From Costus lasius (Eukaryota > Streptophyta > Magnoliopsida > Zingiberales > Costaceae), in assembly GCA_027563935.2 (NCBI GenBank), contig CM050450.1, forward strand, positions 34,149,439 to 34,213,438: a stretch of DNA of 64,000 nt. Direction: 5' to 3'. Shown one piece after another: positions 34,346 to 44,459 of this stretch. The position numbers and the translations under genes were made by a program. The notes under the pieces were generated by a model. The model saw only the letters and a program-made list of their open reading frames with translations. It was not told the origin of the DNA and searched no databases. The first letter of the stretch is position 1, and each line of letters opens with the position of its first letter.

Positions 34346-35318
34346 AAATTCCTTTAAACTGAACTAGAATAATTCCAGTCCACACGATCTGACATAAGTA
34401 AGCCATATCATCAAATTGTGCGACCCTAAGGGTTCCTTCAATGTCGGTAACGATAACTTACATTATCACGACCAGAGAGGGGTATCTAGCAACACATCAC
34501 TGTCTCCCGATATGAAGGAAAGAGTCTTCCAAGACTACTCCCAAACCATAGCACAAGTGTGAACCTAATTCACTTGGCATACATGTTTCGAACCTAATTC
34601 ACTTGGCATACATGTTTCCCTTTGCCACTGGATGTTCTCGTTGGACAAGCGTGTCAAGCCTGTGATTCCAACATGATGAAAATGGTTAGATCAGATGAAC
34701 ATAGTCGTCTGGGTATGGCCATACACATTCTCAACCATTTCATCCATAGGGCCCCCTTTAGAACATCACTCTCCAACCTGGAGAGGCAATCCTATATCTA
34801 TCACAAGTACCCTAACATGACTCATGCTCACTATCCAAGATAACCCTTAATCATTATCTTTCAAACGATATGGAACTATCTCAAGATAATGCCAATCATC
34901 ACTTAGAAACACAAGTGATCTCAAGTCAGAGGGAATATGCCACTTGCTTGCATACAAGGATTATTCACATTGTGACAAACAATTGAATATCCTGAGAAGG
35001 GTCAGTCCAGTATATCCAATGCACCTATGTGTCTAAATCTTATTCCATGCTCGAAGCATCCTATAAAATTAGAACACATATTAGTCTCAATCATACCAAG
35101 GCTGTCTCATGTTCACCAAGATATCTCGACTAAGGACAATACTGAATGTCAGCTAAACTGAACATCATTGAGACATTACTCAGAAGTATACATATAACAG
35201 CAGACACTGTAACAATTTGAATAACAACATTTGCCTTTAAAGATAAACATTTAGTTTATACATGATACTGACAATAACCCAAGGCCTCAAACATTAGCCT
35301 TAAGGGCATACCCTAACA
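34344..35318 (-). mobile_element. Truncated 3' LTR of B2
   Basis: Matches 53324-54297 nearly base for base (differences seen at one T-run near 34434 and at 35217). It starts inside the LTR at gcttaaattcc, fused to gypsy pol. The inner end CCCTAACA is followed by the PPT (atctcccacttgcac on the plus strand). Confidence 0.92.
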
Positions 35319-35338
35319 ATCTCCCACTTGCACTTAAT

Positions 35339-37040
35339 CTAATGGTTGAGGTATCTCAAACCCATATTGTTACAGTGCTTCTCATGCTTCTGCTGCGCCA
35401 GAGGCTTTGTAAGCGGGTCAGCTAGATTGTCATCTATATGAATCTTGCAGATCTTGATATCTCCTCGATCAATGATTTCACGGATCAAGTGAAACCTTCT
35501 TTGTATGTGCTTGGACTTCTGGTGTGACCGTGGTTCCTTCGCTTGTGCAATCGCTCCAGTGTTGTCACAGAAGACAACCAATGGATCTGCACTCGAAGGA
35601 ACAACACCAAGTTCCTGAATGAACTTACGAATCCATACTGCCTCCTATGATGCTTCTGAGGCTGCAACATACTCGGCTTCTGTTGTGGAATCAGCAACAA
35701 TTGATTGTTTGAAACTCTTCCACACCACTGCTCCTCCATTCAAGCTAAAGACATAGCCTGATTGCGATCGGAAATCGTCTTGGTCAGATTGGAATGAAGC
35801 ATCAGTATATCCTTCAATACTGAGTTCTCCCTGACCTCCATAAATCAAGAACATATCTTTGGTTCTCCGAAGATATTTTAAAATGTTCTTGACTGCAATC
35901 CAGTGTGCCTTCCCTGGATTACCTTGGAACCGACTGGTTACGCTTAACCCGTAAGCGACGTCTGGGCGAGTACACAACATCGCATACATGATGGACCCAA
36001 TATCCGAAGCATAAGGCGTATTGTCCATCTCATCTTTCTCAGACTGTGTTTGAGGACACTGGCCTTTTGAAAGATTCAGACCATGTCTGACTGGAAGATA
36101 TCCTCTTTTAGAATTTTCTAAATGGAATCTCTCCAGGACCTTATCGATGTAAGTACTCTGGCACAGCCCGAGAAGCCTATTAGATCTATCTCTAAAGATC
36201 TTCACACCTAGTATATAGGTCGCTTCTCCTAAATCTTTCATCTGGAAACATTTTCTAAACCATGCTTTGACTGCATGCAGTTCAGGAATATCGTTTCCAA
36301 TGATTAAAATATCATCGACGTAGAGGACTAGGAAAGTAATCACGCTCCCACTAAACCTTTTATATACACACGGGTCATCTTCATTTTTGATGAAACCAAA
36401 TTCAGAAACTGATTCATCAAAACGAATATTCCAGCTTCGCGATGCTTGTTTTAGTCCATAAATGGACTTCTTTAATTTGCATATTTTATGATGTTCTAGC
36501 GGATTAATGAAACCTTCAGGTTGTGTCATGTACACATCCTCTTCTAATTTTCTGTTAAGGAAAGCGGTTTTCACATCCATTTGCCAGATCTCATAATCAT
36601 AATATACTGCTATCGCGAGAATAATTCGAATGGACTTGAACATGGCTACAGGAGAGAAAGTTTCATCATAATCTATTCCGTAGATTTGTTTGAAACCTTT
36701 CGCAACTAGCCTGCCCTTATAGGTAAGCATGTTACCATCCATGTCTGTCTTCTTTTTGAAGATCCACTTACAGCCTATAGGGATTACTCCCAGAGGCGGA
36801 TCAACCAAATCCCAGACTTGGTTATCTGACATGGAGTCCATCTCGGCTCGCATAGCTTCAAGCCATCTTGCTGACTCCGGTCCACTGACCGCATCCGCAT
36901 AAGTGAGGGGTTCATCATTAATGATGTAGACTCCGTCATAGCGCTCAGGCTGACGACGAATCCTTCCCGATCTACGCGGTTCCCGTGATGTCTGAGCCTC
37001 AGGTTGAACATTAACCTGATCTATTGGCTCAGGCTCATCC
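35339..37040 (-). pseudogene. B2 RT and RNase H (one nonsense codon)
   Basis: From 37040 leftwards the minus frame reads the RT domain (PPLGVIPIGCKWIFKKKTDM, MDVKTAFLNRKLEEDVYMTQ, LVLYVDDILIIGND with an intact YVDD) and RNase H (EGYTDASFQSDQDDFRSQSG, STTEAEYVAAS). At 35645-35647 a TAG replaces the Lys codon present in the intact relative. After it the frame continues open to 35339 (FCDNTGAIAQAKEPRSHQKS, then DDNLADPLTKPLAQQKHEKH). Apart from that one stop the region would be full length. The upstream part is displaced to 46165 by the nested element. Confidence 0.94.
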
Positions 37041-38741
37041 TGTTGGGGTATGCCCTTAAGGCTAATGTTTGAGGCCTGTGGGAATGTAACAAGTATCATG
37101 TAATAAACTATTATGTTTATAAAGGCATGGTTGTTATTCAGTTAGTTACATTGTCTGCTGCAATATATGTTCTTCTGAATAATGTCTCAAAGCTGTTCAG
37201 CTGGGCTGACATGCTGTTATGTCCTTAGTCGATGTATCTTGGTGAACATGAGACAACCTTGATATGGTTAAGACTAATATGTGTTCTGATCTTATAGGAT
37301 GCTTCGAGCATGGAATAAGATGTAGACTCATGGGTACATGGGATGTACTGGACAGACCCTACTAGGATGTTCAGTTGTTTGTCACAACGTGAATATTCCT
37401 TGTATAAGACAAGTGGCACATTTCCTCTGACTTGAGATCACTTGTGTTTTCTAAATGATGATTGTCATTATTTTGAGTTAGTTCAATATCATTTGAAACA
37501 TAATGATTATAGACTATCTTGGATGGTGAGCTTGAGTCAGGTTAGGGCACTAGTGATAGACATAGGATTGCCGTCTCCTTGTTTAAGGAGTGTGATGTTC
37601 TAAAGGGGCCCCCTGGATGAGATGATTGAGAGAGTGTATGGCCATACCCAGGTGACAGTGTTCATCTGATCTAATCATGCTCATCATATTGGAATTACAA
37701 GTTTGACAGACTTGTCCAATAAGAACATCCAGTGGCAAAGGAAATATGTATGCTTTGTGAAATGATTCACACTTGTGCTATGGTTTGGGTGTAGTCTTGG
37801 AAGACTCTTTCCTTTATATCGGGAGACAGTGATGTGTTGCTAGATACCCCTCACTGATCGTGATAATGTGAATTATCGTTACCGACATTTAAAGGAAACC
37901 CTTAGGGTCGCACAATTTGATGATATGGCTTACTTAAGTCAGATCGTGTGGACTGAATTGTTTGGGTTCAGTTTTAAGGGATTTAATCTCTGATTGTAAG
38001 TGAGATCTGGTCTGATCATGTTTGATTGATTAGGGCTTGAGATCGGTAAGCTTCGATTGAGAGAATGGATGCCAGATCGGTCAGATCAGGGGCATTAAAG
38101 AGATCGACGGTTAGATCTAAAGCCTTAGGGTTTATTTGATCTAGGCCTTGTCGCTTGGCTTGGTTGGTTCTTAAACCGAACCAATTGAACCAGCTCACTA
38201 AAAGAGCGCTTGGTTCATAGGGAGAGGAGTGGGCGACGAGTTCACATAGCGTGAACGTTGGGATGAGGAGAGGTTACTATTTTTAGTAACCATGATCTCC
38301 ATGTCGAGTGGGCGCTCATCCGAAATAGAGTATTCTCTATTTTCGCCAATTCACTTATTCCTCTCGAAAGTTTTTCTTCTCGACTTGGTGTGCGGCGACG
38401 CTTGAAGGTTGAGGAGGATTCGGCCAAGGAGAAAGACATCTCTTTTCCCTTCACTCGACAAGGACCTCTTGGAACCTTGCTAGCACAAGGAGCACCAAGA
38501 GAGATAGCAACATCATCTTGTGTGTGACGACAAGGAGAAGATCTACTTTGATCTTTGCTTCCAAGGAAACATCTTTCCATGGCGATGGTATGAATGTTTT
38601 CTTATTGTTATCAAGTTGATCTTTTGCATGCGTATCGATCTTATAACCCTAATTCCGCAAGAGAACAATTTTATGCGCCATATGCTCTAAGGGTTATGCT
38701 CCCCCATGAAGGGGACCCCCCTTATTTAAGGGGTTCTTTCA
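37041..38741 (+). mobile_element. 5' LTR of intact family-B element
   Basis: Begins TGTTGGGGTATGCCC, ends GGGGTTCTTTCA. Same length as the 3' LTR and apparently identical to it. Confidence 0.97.
37827..37856 (+). other. Conserved LTR hairpin (family B, 5' LTR)
   Basis: CAGTGA (37827-37832) pairs with TCACTG (37851-37856) around tgtgttgctagatacccc. The 3' LTR copy is at 45246-45275. Confidence 0.7.
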
Positions 38742-38744
38742 AAC

Positions 38745-38756
38745 TGGTATCAGAGC
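38745..38756 (+). promoter_or_regulatory. Primer binding site (tRNA-Met), family B
   Basis: TGGTATCAGAGC, 3 nt after the LTR end; complementary to the initiator tRNA-Met 3' end. Confidence 0.95.
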
Positions 38757-39625
38757 AGGTTGAATGCATGTTATCTTGATTGCTTAATGATTTGCGTGAT
38801 CCATATATGCGAATGTATGCTTAGATCTTCAACATGCGAAAGTTACATGATGAAAATCTTGTCTATATGTTTATCTTGCGCATGTTAGTTGGCGCTTCTA
38901 AGTTGTAGTTTTCTTTTCAAAACTTATACACTTGCGCGACTAATGCTAGATCTAAAGACCTTACTGTAAACCCTTAGACGGGTTACTGGGGTTGATGTCA
39001 CCCCCTAGGTTAGATCCAATCATGTCTGATCAGATCATCTGACAGCCTGAAAGGGTCGACCAGATAGCACCTTGGCGCAAGCCTATGGTGGCTATAGGTC
39101 GACTGCAGACAGGTGTGTAGCGATGTCTGATTGAGACGATTAATGAACGCACCTGAGTTAGGCTCGGGGTCACTCCCGTTTGCCAGACCTCAGTGTGGTC
39201 GTTCAGCCCTAGCGCATGCATAGTTGACTTTTGGTCGACTCGAGTCAGTTAGGACTTGGTGCATGCAAGGGCAGTGGATCTGACTAGGGTGGATGAGTGG
39301 ATCCCTAGTAATGGACCGTTGTAAGGTTGTAGGGCAAATAAGGAAAAATTAAAATTAATCCCATGGGGTTTTCGAAAATTTTAATTTTTATCATGGATCA
39401 CATGTTTGCTGATTTGATACATATGTTTGTCTATTTAGTCATATGTGGGCTGCCCATATTAATTGTGTGCTGTGCTGGGGCCTGCGTGCCTGTATTAAAT
39501 TGTAAATTAATTATTGTGATCTGCGAATCACTGGGTTTTAATTTATAAATGTAAGTGACCTGCGTGTCACTCTTGTCTAGATAGTTAAATTTGTAATTTA
39601 ATTAGACAAGAGCACTGAGCACACT

Positions 39626-39683
39626 TGGCAGAGGCGCACGCAGCATGGCTGGACCAGGAGGGAGGTCTAGGGTTCGACCCTAG
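39626..39683 (+). other. tRNA-like module (A-box plus T-arm) in the leader
   Basis: TGGCAGAGGCG (39626-39636) fits the pol III A-box consensus. CTAGG-GTTCGAC-CCTAG (39667-39683) is a perfect T-arm with a B-box. The matching place in B2 (51624-51640, minus) reads CTAGA-GTTCGAC-TCTAG, a compensatory pair change. It is not a full tRNA: there is no acceptor stem. Confidence 0.55.
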
Positions 39684-40020
39684 GACCTGGCGCATTTCCT
39701 GGTGGGCGCACCAGAGCTGCAGATGGCGCTTGGGTCCAGGTTTGGGCCAAATGAGCAGCAAAAGACCCATGAAAAGCAAGTGCAGTCTTAAGTTAGGTTA
39801 AGGTCTCACTAGGGCTATGGGCTTTTACCACATATGACACATGCTTTCTTTTATTGCATAAATATTAGAAATGCATGATAGATTTATCTTTTGCTATCAC
39901 CATAGGGATTGAATGATAGTAATAAAGATAAAAGACCGTTAAAATCCAACGCTAAAATATCAAGCTCGTAAGCCTTCTGACGCGAAACCTCACTGTTCTG
40001 ATTATCGTTGGAGCCGTGTT

Positions 40021-40249
40021 GTACCCACTCAGTGGGCACGTCCATCTATCTTCAGACGGTGCGGGATTACACCTGTGTGTTACAGAGCAGGGATTTATCC
40101 CTTCTCGTTGCTCAGCATAGCACATGGTGGTCCAGGGAGTAGGTCGGGTCAGCTTGACCATGTAGTCTACATATGTGGCGCATATGGTAGCACATGGAGG
40201 CAGCCGTCTGTTGGGGTCAGAGATTGTGTTGTACCAACTCAGTTGGCAC
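40021..40249 (+). other. Twin leader hairpins
   Basis: GTACCCACTCAGTGGGCAC (40021-40039) and GTACCAACTCAGTTGGCAC (40231-40249) form the same 5-bp stem with a TCA loop. The two differ by one compensated base pair (C-G against A-T). Confidence 0.7.
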
Positions 40250-40557
40250 AGTCTGCTGGACTGCCCAGATGAAGGGGAATCGCACGGGTTGGCGATCGGC
40301 AGGGACTGCCTACCAGAAACTAGTGCTTGTACTCTCTGTGCATCTTATCTCGCCTGAGCGGGACGCGGAGACCAAGTATGAAATCTGGATCCCATCTCAC
40401 TAAAAGAGTTCTACTCTTTCGGGCTGTTTTGCTGGATTTTTCACGCCTGATAAAATAGTGAGAAAAAGAATCTTTCTTAAGTCCTGATTGATTCTTATAC
40501 ATTGATACTGACCTTGCTGTTCTTGCATTGTTGTAGATACCTGCAGCAACGAACACC

Positions 40558-43500
40558 ATGAACTTCAATGTGCGATCCCTACTGGAAAGGGAGAAGTTTG
40601 CTGGGCCGAACTTCTCTGACTGGTTTGGACACCTTAAGATCGTTCTTAAGGCAGAGAGGAAACTGTATGTCCTCGAGACGGCGATTCCGCCGCAGCCCGC
40701 TCCGAACGCCGCAAGGGCGGTTCGGGAAGCCTATGAAAAGCACGTCAATGATAGCATTGATGTCGCTTGCCTGATGCTAGCGTCTATGACGCCACCGCTG
40801 CAGCGTCAGCATGAGGATATGTCTGCTATAGACATGATAGCGAACCTCAAGATGCTGTATGCTGCACAGGCGAGGACTGAGCGCTATAATTTGACAAAGC
40901 TCTTCTTTCAGAGGAAACTGGCTGAAGGGAGCCCAGTGGGAGCTCACGTGCTCAAGATGATTGGGCACAAGGAGGCTCTAGAGAAACTGGGGCATACCAT
41001 CAACCAGGAGCTTGCTGTGGACATTATTCTACAGTCTCTCCCGCCTTCATTCGACGCGTTCATTATTAATTTTAATATGAACAAAATCGATTGTACTCCG
41101 GCAGAGCTGCTGAATATGCTCTTGACCACTGAGGAGACTCTGAAGGGTAAGCCTTCAACCTCTGTCTTGATGGTTCCTTCAAGGAACAAGAAGAAGGGGA
41201 AGAAGGGCAAGGCCCCGGTCAAGAACTACAGCAAGGTTCTGAAGCAAAAGGTGAAGCGGTCCAAGGAATACAGGTGTTTCCACTGTGGCCAGCTGGGTCA
41301 CTGGAAAAAGGACTGTAAAGCGCTCCAAGGAGATAAGAGGGGAAGCTTTGCTTCTGGCTCAGGTATATTCGTGACTGAGGTCATGTTTTCTTCTTCTGTA
41401 TCATGGGTGTTGGACACTGCATGTGGAGTTCACATTTGTTCAAATGTACAGGAACTCAAGAGAAGAAGGCAGGTGGGACAGCATGAGGTGGACCTACGCG
41501 TTGGAAACGGGGCACGGGTTGCTGCTGTTGCTGTAGGAGACTACTTTATTTCTTTACCATCTGGACTTGTATTGGAACTGAACAGTTGTTACTTTGTTCC
41601 CAGTATAACTAAAAATATTATCTCCATTCCTGCTCTTGTCAGGAAGGGATTTTCCTTTGAATGCAATATTTCAAAGTGTGTTTTATCATTTGATAATATT
41701 GTTTATGCAACTGGTTCAATTAATAATGGGTTATTCATGTTGGACATGGAAAGTTCCATACATAATGTTGATATTAAGAAAGCCAAGTATGCTGATGACA
41801 GCACCTTGCTATGGCATAGTCGTTTAGGCCATATAAACGAGAAACGCATTAAGCGGTTGCATGATCATGGACTGCTGGGATCATTCTCCTATAAGGAGAT
41901 TGATACATGCAAAGCTTGTTTGATGGGTAAAATGACGAAGTCTCCTTTTCCTCACAAAGGTCAAAGGGCTTCAGGTTTACTTGACCTTATACACAGCGAT
42001 GTGTGTGGGCCTTTTAGTAAACATGCCAGAGGTGGCTATCAGTACTTCATTACCTTTACTGATGATTTCAGTAGATATGGGTATGTCTATCTGATGAGAC
42101 ATAAAAGTGAATCTTTTGACAAGTTCATAGAGTTCAAGAATGAAGTACAAAATCAGCTAGGCCGTAATATCAAGGCACTTCGCTCAGATCGAGGTGGTGA
42201 ATACCTAAGTCATGCATTTACTGACTATCTAAAAGAGTGTGGGATTATCTCACAGCTCACTCCGCCTGGAACACCGCAATGGAATGGTGTGTCCGAAAGG
42301 AGAAATAGAACATTACTAGATATGGTTCGTTCTATGATGAGTCAGGCTACTCTTCCATACTCCTTTTGGGGTTTTGCACTGGAAACAGCTGCAAAGGTAC
42401 TAAACCGAGTGCCATCCAAGGCAGTTTCAAAGACGCCATATGAGTTATGGTATGGGAAACAGCCAAGCTTGACATTTATCAGGATCTGGGGCTGCGAGGC
42501 TTATGTCAAAAAGCTCGCCTCTGGGAAACTAGAGAGCAGATCTGACAAATGTATCTTTGTCGGTTACCCTAAGGAAACTAAGGGTTATTATTTCTACGAC
42601 CCCAAAGAGAACAAGGTTTTTGTTGCTCGGACGGCCATATTTCTTGAGAAGGAATTTCTTCTGCAAGAGGCAAGTGGGAGAGAAATAAAGCTGGATGAGA
42701 ATCCAGAAGAAGGACAAAGTGACCAAGCACAGTTGGATGAGCCTGAGCCGGTAGAACAGGTTATTGAACAACCTGAGGCTCAGATATCACGGGAACCGCG
42801 AAGATCGGGTAGGATCCGTCGACAGCCTGAGCGCTATGACGGAGTCTACATCATTGACAATGATGAACCCCTCACTTATGCGGATGCGGTCAGTGGACCG
42901 GAATCAGCGAGATGGCTTGAAGCTATGCGCGCCGAGATGGACTCCATGTCAGATAACCAAGTTTGGGATTTGGTTGATCCGCCTCCGGGAGTTATCCCTA
43001 TAGGCTGTAAATGGATCTTCAAGAAGAAGATTGACATGGATGGTAACGTGGTTACCTATAAAGGCAGGCTAGTTGCGAAAGGTTTCAAACAAATCTACGG
43101 GATAGATTATGATGAAACTTTCTCACCTGTAGCCATGTTTAAGTCTATTCGGATTCTTTTCGCGATAGCTGCATATTATGATTATGAGATTTGGCAGATG
43201 GATGTGAAAACAGCTTTCCTTAATGGAAATCTGGATGAGGATGTGTATATGACACAACCAGAAGGTTTCACTAATCCAGCAGATCGTCATAAGATATGCA
43301 AGTTAAAGAAGTCTATTTATGGACTTAAACAAGCATCGAGAAGCTGGAACATTCGTTTTGATGAATCAGTCACTGAATTTGGTTTCATCAAGAACGAGGA
43401 TGACCCGTGCGTATATAAGAGGTTTAGTGGGAGCGTGATTATTTTCCTAGTCCTCTACGTCGATGACATCTTGATCATTGGAAATGACATTCCTGAAATG

Positions 43501-44439
43501 CATGCTGTTAAAGCATGGCTGAGGAAATGTTTCCAGATGAAAGATCTAGGAGAAGCAGCCTATGTGTTAGGTGTGAAGATCTACAGGGATAGATCTAAGA
43601 GGCTTCTCGGGCTGTGCCAGAGTACTTACATCGATAAGGTCCTGGAGAGATTTCGCTTAGAGAATTCTAAGAAAGGATATCTTCCAGTCAGACATGGTCT
43701 GAATCTTTCGAAGAGTCAGTGTCCACAAACACAGACTGAGAAAGATGAAATGAACAATACGCCTTATGCTTCGGCTATTGGTTCTATAATGTATGCGATG
43801 TTGTGTACTCGCCCAGACGTCGCTTACGGGTTAAGCGTGACCAGTCGTTACCAGAGTAATCCAGGTTTGGCGCACTGGATTGCAGTCAAGAACATCCTAA
43901 AATATCTGCGGAGGACCAAAGATATGTTCTTGATATATGGTGGTCAGGAAGAACTCAGTATTGAAGGATATACTGACGCTTCGTTCCAGTCTGACCAGGA
44001 TGATTTCCGATCGCAATCAGGCTATGTTTTTAGCTTGAATGGAGGTGCAGTGGTGTGGAAAAGTTTCAAACAGTCAACTGTTGCTGATTCCACAACAGAA
44101 GCCGAGTATGTCGCAGCCTCGGAAGCATCCAAGGAGGCAGTGTGGATTCGTAAGTTCGTGAGAGAACTTGGTGTTGTTCCTTCGTGTGCAGATCCTTTGG
44201 TTATCTTTTGTGATAACACTGGAGCAATCGCACAAGCAAAGGAACCACGGTCGCACCAGAAGTCCAAGCACATACAGAGACGGTTTCATTTGATCAGGGA
44301 GATCATTGATCGTGGCGAGATCAAAGTATGCAAGGTTCATACAGACGACAATCTGGCAGACCCGCTTACCAAGCCTCTGGCGCAGCAGAAGCATGAGAAG
44401 CACTGTAATAATATGGGTTTGAAGTTTTTCAACCATTAG
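40558..44439 (+). CDS. Copia gag-pol polyprotein, intact, 1293 aa
   Basis: One open frame for the whole copia polyprotein. Gag is about 1-235 (NFNVRSLLEREKFAGPNFSD at the start). The CCHC knuckle is at residues 240-253 (CFHCGQLGHWKKDC). Protease: Asp286 in WVLDTACGVHICSN (DTA, not the commoner DSG). The integrase zinc finger begins at His420 (LWHSRLGHI, then CKACLMGKM). Integrase core: Asp481, Asp544 and Glu580, with 35 residues between the last two as expected. RT: MDVKTAFLNG at about 881 and YVDD at 967-970. RNase H: Asp1140 (GYTDAS), Glu1181 (STTEAEY), Asp1219 (DNTGA), and the final DDNLADPLTKPLAQQKHEKH. No stop or frameshift. The ATG lies in aacaccATGaac, and the related element at 63925 starts the same way. 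It would make virus-like particles and copy and insert its own RNA, and may serve related defective elements. Confidence 0.97.
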   Translation: MNFNVRSLLEREKFAGPNFSDWFGHLKIVLKAERKLYVLETAIPPQPAPNAARAVREAYEKHVNDSIDVACLMLASMTPPLQRQHEDMSAIDMIANLKMLYAAQARTERYNLTKLFFQRKLAEGSPVGAHVLKMIGHKEALEKLGHTINQELAVDIILQSLPPSFDAFIINFNMNKIDCTPAELLNMLLTTEETLKGKPSTSVLMVPSRNKKKGKKGKAPVKNYSKVLKQKVKRSKEYRCFHCGQLGHWKKDCKALQGDKRGSFASGSGIFVTEVMFSSSVSWVLDTACGVHICSNVQELKRRRQVGQHEVDLRVGNGARVAAVAVGDYFISLPSGLVLELNSCYFVPSITKNIISIPALVRKGFSFECNISKCVLSFDNIVYATGSINNGLFMLDMESSIHNVDIKKAKYADDSTLLWHSRLGHINEKRIKRLHDHGLLGSFSYKEIDTCKACLMGKMTKSPFPHKGQRASGLLDLIHSDVCGPFSKHARGGYQYFITFTDDFSRYGYVYLMRHKSESFDKFIEFKNEVQNQLGRNIKALRSDRGGEYLSHAFTDYLKECGIISQLTPPGTPQWNGVSERRNRTLLDMVRSMMSQATLPYSFWGFALETAAKVLNRVPSKAVSKTPYELWYGKQPSLTFIRIWGCEAYVKKLASGKLESRSDKCIFVGYPKETKGYYFYDPKENKVFVARTAIFLEKEFLLQEASGREIKLDENPEEGQSDQAQLDEPEPVEQVIEQPEAQISREPRRSGRIRRQPERYDGVYIIDNDEPLTYADAVSGPESARWLEAMRAEMDSMSDNQVWDLVDPPPGVIPIGCKWIFKKKIDMDGNVVTYKGRLVAKGFKQIYGIDYDETFSPVAMFKSIRILFAIAAYYDYEIWQMDVKTAFLNGNLDEDVYMTQPEGFTNPADRHKICKLKKSIYGLKQASRSWNIRFDESVTEFGFIKNEDDPCVYKRFSGSVIIFLVLYVDDILIIGNDIPEMHAVKAWLRKCFQMKDLGEAAYVLGVKIYRDRSKRLLGLCQSTYIDKVLERFRLENSKKGYLPVRHGLNLSKSQCPQTQTEKDEMNNTPYASAIGSIMYAMLCTRPDVAYGLSVTSRYQSNPGLAHWIAVKNILKYLRRTKDMFLIYGGQEELSIEGYTDASFQSDQDDFRSQSGYVFSLNGGAVVWKSFKQSTVADSTTEAEYVAASEASKEAVWIRKFVRELGVVPSCADPLVIFCDNTGAIAQAKEPRSHQKSKHIQRRFHLIREIIDRGEIKVCKVHTDDNLADPLTKPLAQQKHEKHCNNMGLKFFNH

Positions 44440-44442
44440 ATT

Positions 44443-44459
44443 AAGTGCAAGTGGGAGAT
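44443..44459 (+). promoter_or_regulatory. Polypurine tract, family B
   Basis: aagtgcaagtgggagat, immediately before the 3' LTR and 4 nt after the stop codon. Confidence 0.93.

Larger units (their letters stand above)
38757..40557 (+). other. Leader of intact family-B element
   Basis: 1.8-kb untranslated leader. It contains a tRNA-like module at 39626-39683 and twin hairpins at 40021-40039 and 40231-40249. The same signals occur in the B2 leader (minus, 50750-52585), and the hairpins also in the leader at 62925-63924. Open frames here are short and not conserved. Confidence 0.75.

Noticed and set aside
38242..38580. 112-codon minus-strand frame, repeated at 45661-45999
   Set aside because: Antisense frame in both LTRs of the intact element. 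Conserved only because the LTRs are identical.
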